In this document: positions 24,528 through 33,250 of the stretch, one piece after another
Position numbering within the stretch: the stretch's first letter is position 1
Layout of the letters: each line of letters opens with the position of its first letter
Source of the DNA: JAFAGO01 sp031987605
GTDB taxonomy: Bacteria; Bacteroidota; Bacteroidia; Flavobacteriales; Weeksellaceae
Reading direction: 5' to 3'
Length of the DNA: 64,000 nucleotides
NCBI GenBank assembly: GCA_031987605.1
Contig: DALZZF010000003.1
Location: 124,001 to 188,000 of the forward strand
Program-made: the position numbers and the translations under genes
The notes under the pieces: generated by a model
What the model was told of the DNA's origin: nothing
The model's database searches: none
The model's input: the letters and a program-made list of their open reading frames with translations, nothing else

Positions 24528-26177
24528 TTATTTCATCAGTTCTTCTGCCTGTTTTTTGGCGGCATCGGTAATTTCCGAACCGGAAAGAAGCTGTGCAATT
24601 TCCACAAGTTTTTGATCCTGACTGAGCGGAATAATATCGGATTGTGTTTTTCCGTTGATGTCCTTTTTCACCACTTTGTAATTGTAATCGCCTTTTGCCG
24701 CCACCTGTGCAAGATGTGTAATGACAATCAGCTGCAAATCTTCAGACATTTCCTTCATTACTTTTCCCATTTCATCGGCAATTTTTCCGGAAACTCCGGT
24801 GTCGATTTCATCAAGAATCAAGGTGGGAAGTTCGGTATTTTCAGCCATTATTTTTTTCACCGCCAGCATTACACGGGAACGTTCACCTCCGGAAATAGCG
24901 GTGTGAATCGGCTTGAGCGGAAAACCGGTATTCGCCTGAAAAAGAATCGCAATTCCTTCTTTCCCGAAAAATGTGAACTCTTGTTTTTCAGAAAGTTCAA
25001 CTTCTATTTTTGCTTTTTCCAGACCGAGTTTATACAGCAGACTTTCCATTTTTTTCACAAAAACCGGAATGCCTTTTTTTCTGTTCTGATGAAGTTTTTC
25101 GGAAAGATCTTCCAAAAGATTGGCTTTTTTCAGAATCTGTTTTTCGGTTTCAGAAATTGCAGTGTCCAGTTCTTCAAAACTGTTTTGTTCGTTTGCAATT
25201 TCGTCTCGGATAACAATCAGTTCTTCAACGGTTGAAACTTTATGTTTTAATAAAAGCGCATTAATCGTATTAAGTTTGGAAGAAAGGGTTTCCAAAAGTT
25301 CAGGATTGGTTTCTATTTTTTCGGCTTCGTTCTGAATTTCGAATAAAATATCTTTCAATTCAACAAAATTTTCTTCAAATCTTTGATTGAGTTCGGCAAA
25401 ATGAATGGAAAGATCACTGATTTTGGACATTCGGTTTTTCACCTCCAAAAGAGCATCAAGAATTCCGATTTCCTCCTGATCGAATCTTCCCAGAATATAT
25501 GAAAACTGCTCCGAAATCTGTCCCACATTTTCCTGCAAATCCAGCGTATTCTGAAGGTCTTCCAGATTAATTTCATCCAGATTGGCTTCCGAAAGTTCAT
25601 TCAGAAGAAAACTTTTGTACTCGGAATCACGATTCCCGTTTTCCCTTTTATTTTTAAGGGATTCCAGTTTTTGCTGAAGTTTTTTATAGGCTTGAAATTC
25701 CGATTGGTATTTTTCGGTTAATGCTTTATTTTTGCTGATGCCGTCAATAATTTTAAACTGATAGGATTCATCAAAAATTTTAGAAGTTTCAAACTGTGAA
25801 TGAATATCGATCAACTGCGCCGACAGCCGGGAAAGGACATCCAAAGTTGTGGGAACATCATTTACGAACGCCCGTGATTTGCCACTTGGGAGAATTTCTC
25901 TCCGAATAATGGTTTGCGGTTCGTAGTCAAGATCGTTGTCCTCGAAAAAAGGTTTCAAGGTTTCGGAAACCAGAAATTCTGCTTCTACAATGCTTTTATT
26001 TTCTGCATTGGAAACGGATTTTACATCTGCTCTTTCGCCCAGAATTAACCGAAGTGCACCGAGAATAATTGATTTCCCGGCACCTGTTTCTCCGGTAATC
26101 ACTTGTAAACCTTTGTGCAGATCAATTTCCAGGGAATCGATTAGGGCAAAATTCTGTATAAAAATCCGTAACAGCAT
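24528..26177 (-). CDS. recN: DNA repair protein RecN
   Basis: A 549-aa SMC-like ATPase for double-strand break repair. The N-terminal Walker A is GETGAGKSI (about residue 30). A long Glu/Lys/Leu-rich coiled coil fills the middle, and the C-terminal part has the ABC signature ISGGERSR and Walker B LILDEIDTGVSG. I prefer the ATG at 26177 (MLLRIFIQNFALI), since RecN proteins begin with this strand; the frame to 26198 adds seven residues. It heads a run of conserved housekeeping genes (recN, porD, coaBC, rpoZ, bamD) all on the minus strand, transcribed from bamD toward recN. Confidence 0.94.
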   Translation of the reverse strand: MLLRIFIQNFALIDSLEIDLHKGLQVITGETGAGKSIILGALRLILGERADVKSVSNAENKSIVEAEFLVSETLKPFFEDNDLDYEPQTIIRREILPSGKSRAFVNDVPTTLDVLSRLSAQLIDIHSQFETSKIFDESYQFKIIDGISKNKALTEKYQSEFQAYKKLQQKLESLKNKRENGNRDSEYKSFLLNELSEANLDEINLEDLQNTLDLQENVGQISEQFSYILGRFDQEEIGILDALLEVKNRMSKISDLSIHFAELNQRFEENFVELKDILFEIQNEAEKIETNPELLETLSSKLNTINALLLKHKVSTVEELIVIRDEIANEQNSFEELDTAISETEKQILKKANLLEDLSEKLHQNRKKGIPVFVKKMESLLYKLGLEKAKIEVELSEKQEFTFFGKEGIAILFQANTGFPLKPIHTAISGGERSRVMLAVKKIMAENTELPTLILDEIDTGVSGKIADEMGKVMKEMSEDLQLIVITHLAQVAAKGDYNYKVVKKDINGKTQSDIIPLSQDQKLVEIAQLLSGSEITDAAKKQAEELMK

Positions 26178-26282
26178 AAGTAAAAACGCTTTAAGCAAAA
26201 CGCCTGACAGATTGTTTACCTGTTAAACAGACTCTAAAGCATTACAAAAATATTGGTAATATTCCAGATGGACAAATGATCT

Positions 26283-27182
26283 TTATTTCCATTTGTTCCA
26301 CTGATCCGTGCTTTTCGGGACAAAGGTGGTCAACATTGCTTTTAGATCCTGAATTTTCACTCCGGTATTGTTTCCCATATTGAAAATCTCATAGATTTCG
26401 GTTTTTTTAGCATCAAAGAAAAGCGTTAAAGGAGCGTTCATGGCGTAATTGCTTTCATAGGTTTTCAGTTGGAGCAATGCGTCTGCAATGGATTTTTTTG
26501 CCTGAGACTGATCGGTTTTATAAAGATTGTCCATTCCGACTCTGTGGTACGTGTAAAAGGTGTTGCGCAACGTATTTTGTTCCGGTTTCAAAAGATTGTC
26601 GATTAAATATCCGCGTGTTCGGATTCCTTCCATCACGCTCCAACCTGCATAATTCTGATTTTGAGAGTTTTGCGAAATTTTCTGAGCTTTTTCAAACCAT
26701 TGCTGCCCGCCTTTCAGTTTGAAACTGTCTGCATCGTACCCCAAAACAAGATATACATAATAACTGACCACATCAATCAGGTTTTTTCCTGAAAACTGAC
26801 GTTCGTTGAAAATAAGATTTTCATTTTCGGCATATTCAAAAGAAAAACTATTGTCCTGCCAGTTAAGTGTTGGCGAAGTATAAGTGGTATTGTACACCGG
26901 TCTTGTTGCCTGCACAATCAGGCTTGCTTTATAGGAATTTCCGCTTCTTTCGGAAACGATAATCCCGAAACTGCAGTTGATTTTTTCAAAATTCTGTAAT
27001 TTTTTTCCGGTCCAGCTTGTATTGTTGATGAAGTCCCGCAAAGATTTTTGCAGCGCATTAATCATCTGCGTATTGCTTCCCTGAACCTGGCTTGCATTCA
27101 CGGTAACCTGTGCCAGAAGTTCCTGCGAACTTATATTGATGAACACTGAAAATAAAAAAAGTATGGTAAAAATTTTCTTCAT
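26283..27182 (-). CDS. porD: Type IX secretion system protein PorD (DUF4835)
   Basis: A 299-aa protein with a signal peptide (MKKIFTILFL to SQELLAQ) and the DUF4835 body. Recognisable stretches are VTVNASQVQGSN, INCSFGIIVSERSG, FNERQFSGKNLIDVVSYY and GGQQWFEKA. It is a known component or accessory of the T9SS, which fits the two T9SS cargo proteins found in this window. It lies between coaBC and recN, a common order in flavobacteria. Confidence 0.85.
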   Translation of the reverse strand: MKKIFTILFLFSVFINISSQELLAQVTVNASQVQGSNTQMINALQKSLRDFINNTSWTGKKLQNFEKINCSFGIIVSERSGNSYKASLIVQATRPVYNTTYTSPTLNWQDNSFSFEYAENENLIFNERQFSGKNLIDVVSYYVYLVLGYDADSFKLKGGQQWFEKAQKISQNSQNQNYAGWSVMEGIRTRGYLIDNLLKPEQNTLRNTFYTYHRVGMDNLYKTDQSQAKKSIADALLQLKTYESNYAMNAPLTLFFDAKKTEIYEIFNMGNNTGVKIQDLKAMLTTFVPKSTDQWNKWK

Positions 27183-27217
27183 TGTAATTAAAAAAGTAAA
27201 ACGGAATTTATAAAAAT

Positions 27218-28420
27218 TTATTTCGCTGCCAGTTCTTCCATATAGTTCAGAATATCTTTGGCAACATCATTTTTGGATTTCAAGGTGAATTCTTCCAGAT
27301 TGTTTTTGGTAAGAATGCGGACTTTGTTAGTATCTTTTCTAAAACCGGCTCCTTCATCGCGAAGGGAATTTAAAACGATCATATCGAGGTTTTTCTTTTC
27401 CAGTTTCCCTTTTGCATTTTCTATTTCGTTTTGGGTTTCCAAAGCAAAACCGACCAGAAACTGATGGGTTTTCTTTTCACCCATTGTGCGCAGAATATCC
27501 GGATTTTTCACCAGTTCAATGGTCAGTGTATCATCATTTTTTTTGATCTTTTCTTTTGCCACTTCTTTTGGTGCATAATCGGCAACGGCGGCGGCGGCAA
27601 TAGCAAAATCGGTATTTTCGTAGTGTTTGAAAACCTCATCAAACATTTCTTTGGCGGAGGTTACACGGTGAAGTTCAATATTTGGATTCTTGATTTGCTG
27701 GGCACTCGGCCCGGAAATCAGTACCACTTTTGCCCCTCGATTGGCGGCTTCTTCGGCTAGTGAAAATCCCATTTTTCCGGAAGAATGATTCCCGATAAAA
27801 CGCACAGGATCAATGGATTCATAGGTTGGTCCGGCGGTAATGAGTACGGTTTTATTTTGTAAACTTTTAATGGAATTTTCAGAAAAATAATCGTTGATGA
27901 TATTGAGAATGGTTTCCGGTTCTGCCATTCTTCCTTTCCCGAAAAGTCCGCTTGCCAGTTCCCCTTCTTCTGCCGGAATAATTTGGTTTCCAAAATCTTC
28001 TGCCAAATCCAGATTCTGTTGTGTGGAAGGATGCTGATACATATCCAAATCCATTGCCGGAGCAATAAAAACCGGGCATTTTGCCGACATATAAGTGGCG
28101 ATTACCAGATTATCGCAAATTCCGTGAACCATTTTTGCTAAAGTATTGGCGGTACAGGGTGCCACCAGAATTACATCTGCCCAAAGTGCCATTTCCACAT
28201 GGGAATTCCAGGTTCCGTTTTCATCATAAAAAGCGGAATAAACCGGTTTCTTAGATAGTGCTGAAAGCGTAACCGGAGATACAAAATTCGTTGCATCCGG
28301 TGTTAAAACCACCTGAACTTCGGCTTCCTTTCGGATAAGATCACGAACAAGCGAATTGATTTTATAGGCAGCGATTCCTCCGGAAATCAGGATAAGGATT
28401 TTTTTTCCTGAAAGGCTCAT
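27218..28420 (-). CDS. coaBC: Bifunctional phosphopantothenoylcysteine decarboxylase/synthase
   Basis: A 400-aa fusion enzyme of coenzyme A synthesis. The FMN-dependent CoaC half (about 1-180) has the catalytic His in NSHVEMALWAD and the substrate segment PAMDLDMY. The CoaB half (about 190-400) has ITAGPTYESIDPVRFIGNHSSGKMG and the KNPDIL motif. Length is normal. It follows rpoZ with a terminator-like hairpin between them. Confidence 0.95.
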   Translation of the reverse strand: MSLSGKKILILISGGIAAYKINSLVRDLIRKEAEVQVVLTPDATNFVSPVTLSALSKKPVYSAFYDENGTWNSHVEMALWADVILVAPCTANTLAKMVHGICDNLVIATYMSAKCPVFIAPAMDLDMYQHPSTQQNLDLAEDFGNQIIPAEEGELASGLFGKGRMAEPETILNIINDYFSENSIKSLQNKTVLITAGPTYESIDPVRFIGNHSSGKMGFSLAEEAANRGAKVVLISGPSAQQIKNPNIELHRVTSAKEMFDEVFKHYENTDFAIAAAAVADYAPKEVAKEKIKKNDDTLTIELVKNPDILRTMGEKKTHQFLVGFALETQNEIENAKGKLEKKNLDMIVLNSLRDEGAGFRKDTNKVRILTKNNLEEFTLKSKNDVAKDILNYMEELAAK

Positions 28421-28474
28421 TGTAAAATTGTTTGCACGAATTTACTTAAAAATTTTAAACTGGCAGAAACAAAA

Positions 28475-28502
28475 AAGTCAGAAAAATAACCTTTCCTGAC
28501 TT
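28475..28502 (-). terminator. Terminator-like hairpin after rpoZ
   Basis: AAGTCAG (28475-28481) pairs with CTGACTT (28496-28502) around a 14-nt loop. On the minus strand it is followed by T bases (complement of 28471-28476). It may reduce read-through from rpoZ into coaBC. Confidence 0.55.
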
Positions 28503-28523
28503 ATCATAAAAACACAAATGATT

Positions 28524-28847
28524 TTAGTTACGGTCTTCCGTTTTCCTAAAGTATATTTCATCATCCAGCCATTCCTGAACTGCAATCGAAGCTGGTTTCG
28601 GCAGTTTTTCGTAATGTTTGGAGATTTCGATCTGTTCTCTGTTTTCAAAAACTTCTTCCAAAGAAGAATTGTGTACTGCAAATTCATCCAGTTTATTGTG
28701 AAGTTCACTTCTCAGTTCTGCATTAATCTGCTCTGCTCTTTTCCCCATAATTACGATGGCTTCGTAAATGGAATCCACTTTGTCTTCTATCTTGTCGCGG
28801 TCGTAAGTAATGGTGTTTACTTCTGCTTTGGTATCTTTTACGCTCAT
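28524..28847 (-). CDS. rpoZ: DNA-directed RNA polymerase subunit omega (flavobacterial type)
   Basis: A 107-aa acidic protein. The segment with IYEAIVIMGKRAEQIN matches the omega/RPB6 core (helix with ARQIN-like end). The C-terminal part is specific to Bacteroidota forms. It lies between bamD and coaBC, as usual in this phylum. A -7 promoter element (CAAAGTTA, plus strand 28879-28886) lies 32 bp upstream of the start. Confidence 0.82.
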   Translation of the reverse strand: MSVKDTKAEVNTITYDRDKIEDKVDSIYEAIVIMGKRAEQINAELRSELHNKLDEFAVHNSSLEEVFENREQIEISKHYEKLPKPASIAVQEWLDDEIYFRKTEDRN

Positions 28848-28893
28848 TTTCTGATGTTTGTTATCGGTTTGAAGTTTGCAAAGTTACAAAATA

Positions 28894-29841
28894 TCATTTA
28901 ATATTGAAAGTGGCTGCAGGTTTTGGAGTCGTTGCTGTTGCACTGTCTCTCAAAGTCTGTTTTACATCTTTCAATGCCTGCTCAGCTTCGTACTGCTGTT
29001 GTTTCTTCTTCAGTTCTTCTTTTTTCTCTTCCACGCTTTTTTCCAGTTTCGCAAAATTTTCTTTTTCTTTCAGAAGTTTTTCACGAAGATCTAAAGCGGT
29101 TTTGGAGTATTCAGTTCCGGGAAGTTCGCTTTCGATCTGGCGCGTAAACGCCAAAGCACTTTCAATTCGGTCTCTTTTTAAATCATAGATTGAATTTGTT
29201 GCCAGTTCATATCTTGATTTCATAATGTAATCGTAGATTTTCGGGCGAAGTTTGGTACTTGGAAAATCATTAAGAACGTTTTCAAAAGTTACATTTGCCG
29301 CTCTGTAATCTGCCATTTTATAATATTGTCTGGCATTTTCATACGCTTTGAATTCGAGTTTATAGGAAAGTTCGTCAATCAGTTCATTGATGTTTTTTCC
29401 TCTTTCGGAATTGGGGTAATTGTTTAGAAAATCCTGAAGTTCATTAATCGCAAGTTCTGTACTGCTCTGGTCGAGATTATAATCGTAAGAACCTTCATAG
29501 TAACAAAGGGCAGACATGTACGCTGCTTCCTCTTTTCTTTCATCCTGAGGGAAGGAAACTGCAAAATTCTTGAACTGGTATCCTGCAAGTTTATAATTTC
29601 GGTCGTAGTAATTGGCATACGCAGAATTGAACACCACATTCGGCGCATCATCGGTTCCTGCAACCAGATTGGACAGCCTTTCGTAAAGCGCCAATGCATC
29701 CTGCCATTTTTTCTTTTCAAATTTTTCGTTGGCCAAACGAAGAATAAAATCCTTGTCTGCGCTTTGTAATGCTAACTGTTGCTCAGTTTTACATCCGGAC
29801 AAAAACAGAAGCGCTGTAAAAATTAAAATGTACTTTTTCAT
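28894..29841 (-). CDS. bamD: Outer membrane assembly lipoprotein BamD
   Basis: A 315-aa lipoprotein. The start ATG at 29841 puts the lipobox LSGC near residue 18; the upstream frame to 29874 is not needed. Several TPR-like units follow (residues about 30-240, including PYYKLA-like helices and LNNYPNSERG). The tail from about 250 is a Lys/Glu coiled coil. It scaffolds BamA for outer-membrane protein insertion. It is the first gene of the minus-strand block bamD-rpoZ-coaBC-porD-recN. Confidence 0.9.
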   Translation of the reverse strand: MKKYILIFTALLFLSGCKTEQQLALQSADKDFILRLANEKFEKKKWQDALALYERLSNLVAGTDDAPNVVFNSAYANYYDRNYKLAGYQFKNFAVSFPQDERKEEAAYMSALCYYEGSYDYNLDQSSTELAINELQDFLNNYPNSERGKNINELIDELSYKLEFKAYENARQYYKMADYRAANVTFENVLNDFPSTKLRPKIYDYIMKSRYELATNSIYDLKRDRIESALAFTRQIESELPGTEYSKTALDLREKLLKEKENFAKLEKSVEEKKEELKKKQQQYEAEQALKDVKQTLRDSATATTPKPAATFNIK

Positions 29842-29950
29842 AAAAACCCGGGCAGCAAAAATTCTATATTTCAATGGATTTCTGCCCTACAGTTTGCAAA
29901 AATATAACTTTTTTGTCAATCCATTTTTTTTTATGATACTTTAACTTTTT

Positions 29951-30580
29951 TTAAATATCAGAATTATACCCTAATACACAGAAAATGGTAACCAAAAGAC
30001 TGCTCTGGATTTTCTTTTCCGCTTCATCCAAATAGCGCTCTTCGGACCCGGCAATATACATCTGATAAAAATTTTTGTTCCGGATCACGAAAAGTGCGGA
30101 ACCGATAATAATGGTAATAATATCCTCCGGTTTCGGAGCGTGATGAAAAACACCGGAAGCAACTCCCTTTTTTATCACGTCATCCAATTTTACCGTAAAA
30201 GTGCTGTAAAAATCCATCAGCTCTTCTTTAAGATGTTCCGTATGGCGCAGTTCCTGCGTAACAAACCCATGAAAATAGCTGTATTTGAAAAGCTGCCCCA
30301 CCACAAATTTCACCAGTTCCTTCATCTGCATTTCCGGTTTTCCTTCTTTAATGGTTTCGGCAAACTCTGCGAAATTTTCTCTTGTTTTCCGCACCCTGTA
30401 CTGATAGAGATAGGACATCATTTTTTCCTTTGACCCGAAATAATATGAAATCATGGCTACATTGATTTCAGCAGTAGAAGAAATATCGCGCACAGAAGTT
30501 CCTTCAAACCCTTTTTTTGCAATCAGTTTCTCGGCAACTTCTAATATATGTATTTGTTTTTCAGTGAATTTCTTTCCCAT
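29951..30580 (-). CDS. TetR-family transcriptional regulator
   Basis: A 209-aa protein with an N-terminal TetR helix-turn-helix (residues 6-52, GFEGTSVRDISSTAEIN and ISYYFGSKEKM). The C-terminal ligand domain is not informative. It lies downstream of nothing obvious and divergent from tatD. Flavobacterial TetR proteins of this form often regulate efflux or fatty acid genes, but no target can be seen here. Confidence 0.88.
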   Translation of the reverse strand: MGKKFTEKQIHILEVAEKLIAKKGFEGTSVRDISSTAEINVAMISYYFGSKEKMMSYLYQYRVRKTRENFAEFAETIKEGKPEMQMKELVKFVVGQLFKYSYFHGFVTQELRHTEHLKEELMDFYSTFTVKLDDVIKKGVASGVFHHAPKPEDIITIIIGSALFVIRNKNFYQMYIAGSEERYLDEAEKKIQSSLLVTIFCVLGYNSDI

Positions 30581-30681
30581 CGGAAAATATATTTAGGGTA
30601 AAATTAACTAATTTTAAGAATTACACAAACGAATGTTTAGAAATAAAAGAAAAAATCCCTGCGAAAACAGTACATTTGGTT

Positions 30682-31305
30682 ATGCTTTTATTTGATTTTC
30701 ATTACCATCACCAGAAAAGATTTGGCATATATAATCCCACAATTAATGAAGCCTACCCGGATTTTAGTTTTTCGGCAGGAATTCATCCGAAAGATCTTGA
30801 CGAAAATGCCGAACTTTATTTTGAACGCCTGAAATCGGATTCCCAGTCCGAATATTGCGTGGCAATCGGAGAATGCGGGCTGGACGGAATGATTGATGTG
30901 GAAGAAAAACTTCAGGAAGAATGTTTTGAAAAGCAGATTCTTTGGGCCAATGAAATTAAAAAGCCCATCATCATTCATTGTGTACGAAGATTTGAAACGC
31001 TTCCGAAATTCAAAAAAATCGCAAAAGTACCGATGATTATTCACGGATTCAACAAGAAAAAAAATATTGCTGATGAAATGCTGAAACACGGTTTTTATCT
31101 TTCCTTTGGAAATGCCCTGCTTCAGCATGTATCTTTGCAGGAAATTGTAAAGGATTTTCCGGTGGACAAACTTTTTCTGGAAACCGATGATAAAGATTTT
31201 GATATTGAAATCCTTTACCAAAAAACCGCGGAACTGAAAGGAATAAGCATAGATGAACTTCTGAATCAGATCCTAAAAAATTACGAAACGATTACAACTT
31301 TATGA
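30682..31305 (+). CDS. TatD-family metal-dependent hydrolase (short form)
   Basis: A 207-aa TIM-barrel metallohydrolase. Metal-binding residues are visible in DFHYHH near the N terminus, GECGLD near residue 72, IIHCVRR and MIIHGFN, and LETDDKDF near 175. It is shorter than typical TatD (about 260 aa) and lacks some loops. I choose the ATG at 30682; a TTG at 30676 is in frame but unlikely. The gene ends in an ATGA overlap with the next gene, so the two are translationally coupled. Confidence 0.82.
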   Translation: MLLFDFHYHHQKRFGIYNPTINEAYPDFSFSAGIHPKDLDENAELYFERLKSDSQSEYCVAIGECGLDGMIDVEEKLQEECFEKQILWANEIKKPIIIHCVRRFETLPKFKKIAKVPMIIHGFNKKKNIADEMLKHGFYLSFGNALLQHVSLQEIVKDFPVDKLFLETDDKDFDIEILYQKTAELKGISIDELLNQILKNYETITTL

Positions 31306-32027
31306 GTGCAAAATGGCTGGAGCGAACCGAACTACTGATTAAAGAAGAAGGCCTTGAAAAACTGAAAAATGCCAGTGTTTTGGTTATTGGATTGGGTGGC
31401 GTTGGTTCTTTTGCCGCAGAATTTCTGGCAAGAGCCGGCATTGGAAATATGACGATTGTAGATGGCGACACCGTGGACATTACCAATATTAACCGACAAC
31501 TTCCCGCTCTTCATTCTACCATCGGAAAGCATAAAGTGGAAGTCGTTTCCGAACGTTTGCTCGACATCAATCCTGAACTGAATCTGATTTCCATTAATCA
31601 GTTTCTGGAACCCGAAAATATGCTAACCATTCTGGACGGTTCGGAATTCGATTACATTCTGGATTGTATTGATAGCCTGACTCCAAAACTTACCTTAATT
31701 AAGGAAGCCCGCCGCAGAAAACTGAAAATTGTAAGTTCAATGGGAGCAGGTGGAAAAACCGATCCAAGTAAAGTAATGGTGCGCGACATCAGTAAAACGC
31801 ACAGTTGCTATCTCGCAAAGCAGGTTCGGAAAAGATTGAAACAGGACAAAATCGACAAAGGAATTCGCTGTGTTTTTTCTACGGAACTTCAGGATGAAGA
31901 CAGTTTGAAAATGACGGACGGAACCAATTTTAAAAGATCATTTTACGGAACCATCAGCTATATTCCTGCAATTTTCGGATTGTATGCTGCTGCCGAAGTC
32001 ATTAATTATCTCCGAAAAAAAGACTAA
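31302..32027 (+). CDS. tcdA: tRNA threonylcarbamoyladenosine dehydratase (TcdA/CsdL)
   Basis: A 241-aa ThiF/MoeB-like ATP-dependent enzyme. It has the nucleotide-binding GLGGVGSFAAEFLARAGIG, the DITNINRQ motif, and LDCIDSLTPK. It makes the cyclic form of t6A37 in tRNAs that read ANN codons. It overlaps tatD by 4 bp and is followed after 2 bp by rnpA, giving a small tRNA-maturation operon. Confidence 0.9.
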   Translation: MSAKWLERTELLIKEEGLEKLKNASVLVIGLGGVGSFAAEFLARAGIGNMTIVDGDTVDITNINRQLPALHSTIGKHKVEVVSERLLDINPELNLISINQFLEPENMLTILDGSEFDYILDCIDSLTPKLTLIKEARRRKLKIVSSMGAGGKTDPSKVMVRDISKTHSCYLAKQVRKRLKQDKIDKGIRCVFSTELQDEDSLKMTDGTNFKRSFYGTISYIPAIFGLYAAAEVINYLRKKD

Positions 32028-32029
32028 AC

Positions 32030-32401
32030 GTGGAAAAACAATTCGGATATTCAAGAACTGAAAAACTCAAACAAAAAAGAGAACTTACGCTCCTTTTTGA
32101 AAAAGGGAAATGGAGAACTGCCGGGAAAATCCGAATCATGATCTGTAAAAATGAGTTTTCGGAAGACTGCACAATAAACAAAGTCGGGGTTTCGGTTTCG
32201 AAAAGATATTTTAAAAAAGCAACCGATCGAAACCGCGTAAAACGCTTGTTACGCGAAGCATACCGTTTTCATAAAGATGAATTTTCTGCGCTCTTTGGAA
32301 ACGGAAACCTATGCATGATTTTCTGGAATTCTTCTGCAAAACCTCATCATTTCTCTGAGGTGGAATCAGAGTTTTTAAGTCTTTGTAAATCAAAAAAATA
32401 A
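32030..32401 (+). CDS. rnpA: Ribonuclease P protein component
   Basis: A 123-aa basic protein with the RNase P signature KATDRNRVKRLLREAYR near residues 63-79. It starts at a GTG codon (32030-32032), 2 bp after tcdA. It binds the catalytic RNA and helps remove 5' leaders from tRNA precursors. The usual partner rpmH is not adjacent. In the gap 32402-32588 there is only AT-rich sequence with an ACCACAAAGAACACAAAG string. Confidence 0.92.
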   Translation: MEKQFGYSRTEKLKQKRELTLLFEKGKWRTAGKIRIMICKNEFSEDCTINKVGVSVSKRYFKKATDRNRVKRLLREAYRFHKDEFSALFGNGNLCMIFWNSSAKPHHFSEVESEFLSLCKSKK

Positions 32402-32588
32402 ATCCCTGCCTATTTGCATAATTTTTGTAATTTCATTCGGCAATAACTGATGGAAACCTCAAAAAACTCGAATTTTAACCACAAAGAACACAAAGACAAT
32501 GAAAATGAGAGGATTGAGATTAATGATTTTAAACGAACACAAAGTGTCCGACAGTTTTTAGAAATATCCTGATTAAAAAAACAGAACT

Positions 32589-33209
32589 ATGTTAGAAAAT
32601 ATACCTTATTGGTCTTATGCGCTTAGTGCATTCATCGGAATTGGTTTGGCTGCCGCTTCCGGATTCCGTGTGTTTTTGCCAATGTTTGCGGTAAGTTTAG
32701 CAGCCTATATGGGCTGGATCAACCTCCCTGAAAGTTTTCACTGGCTTTCCGGAATTCCCACTTTAATTGCCACCGGAATTGCGATGGTGGCAGAAATTCT
32801 GGCTTATTATATTCCGTATGTGGATCATTTGCTGGACACCATTAATGTTCCGCTGGCAACAGTTGCAGGATCTATTCTTTTTGCGAGTCAGTTTACCACG
32901 ATGGATACATTTCCGCAATGGGCATTGGCATTGATTGCAGGAGGCGGAACGGCAGCCGCAATCAGTTCAGGATTTGCGGGAACACGGGCTGCTTCTACCG
33001 CAACAACCGGAGGTTTGGGAAATTCTGTGGTGGCAACAACGGAAACGGCGGGCGCAGGAATCATGTCGGTTCTGGCGATGGCAGCTCCCGTAATTGCAGC
33101 TATTGCAGCCGTGATTTTACTGGTCATTGTTTTTGTTTTGGGACGAAAAATCTGGCGAAAATTCAGGAAATACAATACGGATGATGATCTGGAAACAACA
33201 TCGGAGTAA
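32589..33209 (+). CDS. DUF4126 membrane protein
   Basis: A 206-aa hydrophobic protein with several transmembrane helices and Gly/Ala-rich stretches (GTAAAISSGFAGTRAASTATTGG), ending in a short basic cytoplasmic tail. It matches DUF4126 as I remember it. Its function is unknown. It ends in a strong shared terminator. Confidence 0.78.
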   Translation: MLENIPYWSYALSAFIGIGLAAASGFRVFLPMFAVSLAAYMGWINLPESFHWLSGIPTLIATGIAMVAEILAYYIPYVDHLLDTINVPLATVAGSILFASQFTTMDTFPQWALALIAGGGTAAAISSGFAGTRAASTATTGGLGNSVVATTETAGAGIMSVLAMAAPVIAAIAAVILLVIVFVLGRKIWRKFRKYNTDDDLETTSE

Positions 33210-33215
33210 TATAGG

Positions 33216-33250
33216 AAAAAGAGGAGATTTACAGTAAATCTCCTCTTTTT
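33216..33250. terminator. Strong convergent terminator, 17-bp perfect stem
   Basis: Bases 33216-33232 are the exact reverse complement of 33234-33250 (core GAGGAGATTTAC/GTAAATCTCCTC) with A and T tails on both sides. It serves the DUF4126 gene on the plus strand and the acidic TPR gene on the minus strand, whose stop codon it abuts. Confidence 0.92.

Noticed and set aside
24612..25235. 207-aa plus-strand frame over recN
   Set aside because: It is antisense to the coiled-coil region of recN; Phe/His-rich translation is the mirror of Glu/Lys codons.
30671..30678. TACATTTG as -7 promoter element of tatD
   Set aside because: It ends 3 bp before the ATG, which would force a leaderless or truncated transcript, and no -33 element is present.
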